Source: Bacilli bacterium
GTDB lineage: Bacteria; Bacillota_I; Bacilli_A; RF39; UBA660
Reading direction: 5' to 3'
Assembly (NCBI GenBank): GCA_017477845.1
Contig: JAFUTR010000036.1
Coordinates: 1-40,223 of the forward strand
DNA: 40,223 nt
Shown: one piece after another, positions 37,913 through 40,223 of the stretch
How the letters are laid out: every line of letters starts with the position of its first letter
How positions within the stretch are numbered: position 1 is the stretch's first letter
Notes under the pieces: model-generated
Databases searched by the model: none
What the model was told of the DNA's origin: nothing
Seen by the model: the letters and a program-made list of their open reading frames with translations, nothing else
Made by a program: the position numbers and the translations under genes

Positions 37913-38410
37913 TTAAGATTCTGCTGTAAATGTTTTAGTAGTTGGGTCAAACGTTCCGAAAGTTTTTTCACCCTTCCAATTAATATCAATTGGTGAGTTA
38001 AGTCCTGTTGTATCTCCACCCCAAGATTTTAAATCTATCGCTCCAATTTGAACGAATGCTTCATATGTTCCCGTTGGGGTATCATTTGAACCTAAAATTT
38101 CTTGTGTAGTGTTTACTTCACAAAACTCATATTCGACCTCTGATAATTCTTTATCATTTTTATAAATATCATATAGAATTTTTGAAATTTTACTTTCATC
38201 TCTATATTTGATTGGTTCTACTGATGTAACTTGTGCACCTTTTGTAATATCTACTTCTACTTCTCCTAAAATATTTGTAAATGAACTTACTTCGTTATTC
38301 ATTTCTCTTGATAAATCTTCTATATCTTTACCAAATATTTCCCATTCTTTGGTAGAAGTATTACTTACATTCATGAATACACGATATGTATTTCTTTTAG
38401 CCTTTGGCAT
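37913..38410 (-). CDS. Major tail protein
   Basis: 165 residues from ATG 38408-38410 (GAGGAGGATGTATAGT). MPKAKRNTYRVFMNVSNTST, WEIFGKDIEDLSREMNNEVS, SFTNILGEVEVDITKGAQVT, and the ending GEKTFGTFDPTTKTFTAES. This is the tube protein pattern of phages related to those with Gp15 tails. Followed by a strong terminator. Confidence 0.85.
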   Translation of the reverse strand: MPKAKRNTYRVFMNVSNTSTKEWEIFGKDIEDLSREMNNEVSSFTNILGEVEVDITKGAQVTSVEPIKYRDESKISKILYDIYKNDKELSEVEYEFCEVNTTQEILGSNDTPTGTYEAFVQIGAIDLKSWGGDTTGLNSPIDINWKGEKTFGTFDPTTKTFTAES

Positions 38411-38411
38411 A

Positions 38412-38849
38412 CTATACATCCTCCTCATAAATTAATTTGCATTGTATTTGATACCTAGCATATTTATTTACTTTGTCTGTACCAAATAAATAACCACTAG
38501 ATAGAGCTTCTATACTAGTAGCAGTTTGTTTATTATTCAATGTTGGCAATACATCCTTTTCTGTATTACTTTCTAACCAATTACTTATTTTTTCAAACAA
38601 ATGAAGATTATCTATCTTATGTTGATTTTCTATACCTCCAAAGAAAAGTCTACTTGCTAATACAAATAGACATTGTTTTTCTTTGCTACCATCTATAAAC
38701 CTTTTAGTTATAATAGAGGCTGGTACTTCTTCAATTGAAAAACTTTCTCCTTCATCACCTAGAAAATCTATATTGATATTCTTATTGTCTAGATAAGGAC
38801 AACCTTTAAAATAATCTTTTATACATTCAATAATAGCTTTTTCTTCCAT
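38412..38849 (-). CDS. Tail completion / minor capsid protein
   Basis: 145 residues: IIECIKDYFKGCPYLDNKNI, NIDFLGDEGESFSIEEVPAS, VLASRLFFGGIENQHKIDNL and YARYQIQCKLIYEEDV. Matches the small family upstream of the major tail protein in many Bacillota phages, likely the tail terminator that caps the tube. Confidence 0.72.
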   Translation of the reverse strand: MEEKAIIECIKDYFKGCPYLDNKNINIDFLGDEGESFSIEEVPASIITKRFIDGSKEKQCLFVLASRLFFGGIENQHKIDNLHLFEKISNWLESNTEKDVLPTLNNKQTATSIEALSSGYLFGTDKVNKYARYQIQCKLIYEEDV

Positions 38850-39283
38850 TATCCTAGCCTCCTGTTAATAACTTTTTGACACTCTTCTATTAGCTCTTCT
38901 TTTTTGTCAATCATCATTCTATCAAACCAATGGTCTTTTCTATTATCTCCGCCGTGATAATTTAAAGTTTTAAGTGGGGTTGCATATTCTTTTTGCTCTC
39001 CATATTTTGCCCAAGCAGAACCCGTGCTAGGAGATACCATTAATAATCCCTCATACTGATAATGAGCGTATGGAGTATCCCAAATTACTTCTCCACTACC
39101 TATTTTAGTGGCTCTACTACCGCTTAAAATAAGTTGCCTAGCATCATCCATAGGAATATAAGGTTCAGACCGTTCTAACACAAATTGGTCTATTGTTTTT
39201 TGAACTTCTCCACCTTCATCTAATCCACAGTCTTTTATCATTTGTTCGATACTAGGTAAATATAAAGAGGCTACTACTCGCAA
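38849..39283 (-). CDS. Minor capsid protein (Minor_capsid_2-like), tail-joining
   Basis: 144 residues. The core EVIWDTPYAHYQYEGLLMVS and DNRKDHWFDRMMIDKKEELI carry the D-T-P-Y-A and W-F-x-x-M motifs of the family. Equivalent to HK97 gp10-type neck components. Overlaps both neighbours. Confidence 0.78.
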   Translation of the reverse strand: MRVVASLYLPSIEQMIKDCGLDEGGEVQKTIDQFVLERSEPYIPMDDARQLILSGSRATKIGSGEVIWDTPYAHYQYEGLLMVSPSTGSAWAKYGEQKEYATPLKTLNYHGGDNRKDHWFDRMMIDKKEELIEECQKVINRRLG

Positions 39284-39621
39284 TTCGTAACCTCCATATT
39301 TTGCAATTCATTACCACCATATAGACTATCTATAATGGATTTAATAGGAAAATATTCTTTATCTTCTAGTTCTTTAATAGTTGTTATATTATCGCACTCT
39401 CCAATGACAATTAAATCATTCTTTTTTAATGATGCCTGAGCCTTGTCAATTACTGACTTTGGAATAATGCAGTGATATTCACTAGAATCATTTTCTCCAT
39501 TTTCCTCTTTGCTTGCCTTATTAGTTTTGTAATAGAATACACCATCTAATTTTTTAGAACTGTAACTAATTTCTCCATTTACTTTATTCACATTGAATAA
39601 TGTTACTGTATGTGGAAACAT
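39274..39621 (-). CDS. Head-closure / Minor_capsid_1-like protein
   Basis: 115 residues: MFPHTVTLFNVNKVNGEISY, SSKKLDGVFYYKTNKASKEE, YHCIIPKSVIDKAQASLKKN, DLIVIGECDNITTIKELEDK. Beta-barrel-like head-tail stopper pattern. Overlaps both adjacent genes, typical of connector cassettes. Confidence 0.75.
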   Translation of the reverse strand: MFPHTVTLFNVNKVNGEISYSSKKLDGVFYYKTNKASKEENGENDSSEYHCIIPKSVIDKAQASLKKNDLIVIGECDNITTIKELEDKEYFPIKSIIDSLYGGNELQNMEVTNCE

Positions 39622-40019
39622 TATCTTCCTCTATACATTAATCCGTATTTTGCTAAATATCTGCTACATATTTTATAGCATTCTTGTTCTAATTCATTAG
39701 ATTTCATTATTCTTTGTGATTGTAAATTAGATTTATTAACATAACTAACTGAATGTGGTCCAACAGTTTCACTAGCTTTAGTTGATGTATCATCATTTTG
39801 TTTAGCAATTAATTGGTCTTGATTATAAAGTAATTCAGCAATTTCACAAGTAGCAGAAAAGACATTTAGTAGAATTTCTGCATTTTCTACTTTACTTACT
39901 CTATTAGAAGTAAAATAAGCAATTCTACTACTTGCATTGCTTGAATACTTTTTAAATGAATTATTAGGTATGATATTTCCACCATATATTTTTTGATAAT
40001 TTATATAAGTTATTTCCAT
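39621..40019 (-). CDS. Head-tail adaptor (gp6-like connector)
   Basis: 132 residues, helical: YINYQKIYGGNIIPNNSFKK, ASSRIAYFTSNRVSKVENAE, NVFSATCEIAELLYNQDQLI, and a C-terminal ELEQECYKICSRYLAKYGLM. Position directly after capsid and coiled-coil gene marks it as the adaptor that binds the portal. GGAGGTATCGAT precedes the ATG. Confidence 0.75.
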   Translation of the reverse strand: MEITYINYQKIYGGNIIPNNSFKKYSSNASSRIAYFTSNRVSKVENAEILLNVFSATCEIAELLYNQDQLIAKQNDDTSTKASETVGPHSVSYVNKSNLQSQRIMKSNELEQECYKICSRYLAKYGLMYRGR

Positions 40020-40037
40020 ATCGATACCTCCATTTCT

Positions 40038-40223
40038 TTATTTTTTATTTTCTTTATCTGATGTCTTTGTTACTTCTTCAAGTTTCAAGTTTAACTCTTC
40101 TACTTCTTTAGTTAGTTTTGCTTTTTCATCTTCTAAAGTTGTATTTTTCAAGTTTAACTCTTCTACTTCTTTAGTTAGTTTTGCTTTTTCATCTTCTAAA
40201 GTTGTATTTTTCAAGTTTAACTC
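40038..40223 (-). CDS. Coiled-coil repeat protein (3' part, continues from 1-254)
   Basis: 61 codons plus TAA at 40038-40040. Two repeats and the final partial one, then LNLKLEEVTKTSDKENKK. The reading frame matches that of 1-254 across the ends, so both are one gene on a circular molecule. The stop is followed by GGAGGT for the adaptor gene. Confidence 0.8.
   Translation of the reverse strand, partial: ELNLKNTTLEDEKAKLTKEVEELNLKNTTLEDEKAKLTKEVEELNLKLEEVTKTSDKENKK
40102..40223. repeat. 63-bp tandem repeat, right end
   Basis: Units at 40102-40164 and 40165-40223 (59 of 63 bases before the edge), with a partial unit (40086-40101) to the left. Identical to 1-122. Confidence 0.95.

Noticed and set aside
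273-40019. Mollicutes code 4 (TGA as Trp)
   Set aside because: Several well-supported genes end in TGA at tight junctions (for example 16303, 36820) and Trp is encoded by TGG throughout.
1-40223. CRISPR array or tRNA genes
   Set aside because: No regularly spaced short repeats with unique spacers were seen; the only tandem repeats are the 63-bp coding repeat and the 11-bp array. No tRNA cloverleaf with CCA-like end was recognised by eye.

Overview
The window looks like a complete or nearly complete genome of a temperate tailed phage with siphovirus-type genes. It reads as one circular molecule cut inside a gene: bases 1-122 are identical to 40102-40223, and both ends lie inside a 63-bp tandem repeat within one coiled-coil gene. 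If the overlap is real the circle is about 40.1 kb, but the repeat leaves the exact length open. DNA is very A+T-rich, Shine-Dalgarno sites are strong (AGGAGG/AAGGTG type), TGA is used as a stop, and the proteins belong to families typical of phages of low-GC Bacillota. The host is therefore probably a low-GC Bacillota bacterium using the standard bacterial code; genus cannot be told from sequence alone.

Layout. Nearly everything is on the minus strand and read leftward. From the immunity switch (about 21.6 kb) an early operon runs down to 7.85 kb: Cro-like regulator, small membrane proteins, replication initiator with an iteron-like array in its gene, DUF1351 protein, RecT annealing protein, metallo-beta-lactamase-fold nuclease candidate, SSB, NinB-like protein, then about 25 very small, overlapping, mostly unrecognised genes (including a metallophosphoesterase and a DUF5662/HD-like protein), ending with an ArpU/sigma-like late activator. 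The late operon follows: a promoter with a direct repeat and a leader RNA element (7.5-7.85 kb), terminase subunits, portal, MuF-type minor capsid protein, a structured RNA with a terminator (1.97-2.19 kb), scaffold and capsid. It wraps round the window end into head-tail connectors, major tail protein, chaperones, tape measure, distal tail and hub proteins, fibre, two holin-like proteins, amidase endolysin and a small HNH-like protein (40.2 to 27.0 kb).

On the plus strand, 21.7-25.1 kb holds the lysogeny block: CI-like repressor, ImmA-type peptidase, a zinc-ribbon/DUF3862 membrane protein, a large serine integrase and an HNH-like protein. A candidate 100-nt RNA is encoded antisense just before the integrase. 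Between this block and the end of the late operon is an accessory region (25.2-27.0 kb): a candidate type I toxin-antitoxin locus, and a divergent cassette controlled by a small RHH-like protein that includes a membrane-anchored glucosaminidase-like protein.

The most interesting features are not protein genes. Two leader elements at 2.0-2.2 kb and 7.5-7.6 kb share the same outer stems around different cores. The 25.2-25.64 kb locus has the architecture of a type I toxin system, including complementarity between mRNA ends. Regulatory palindromes sit exactly in the -35/-10 spacers of two sets of promoters.
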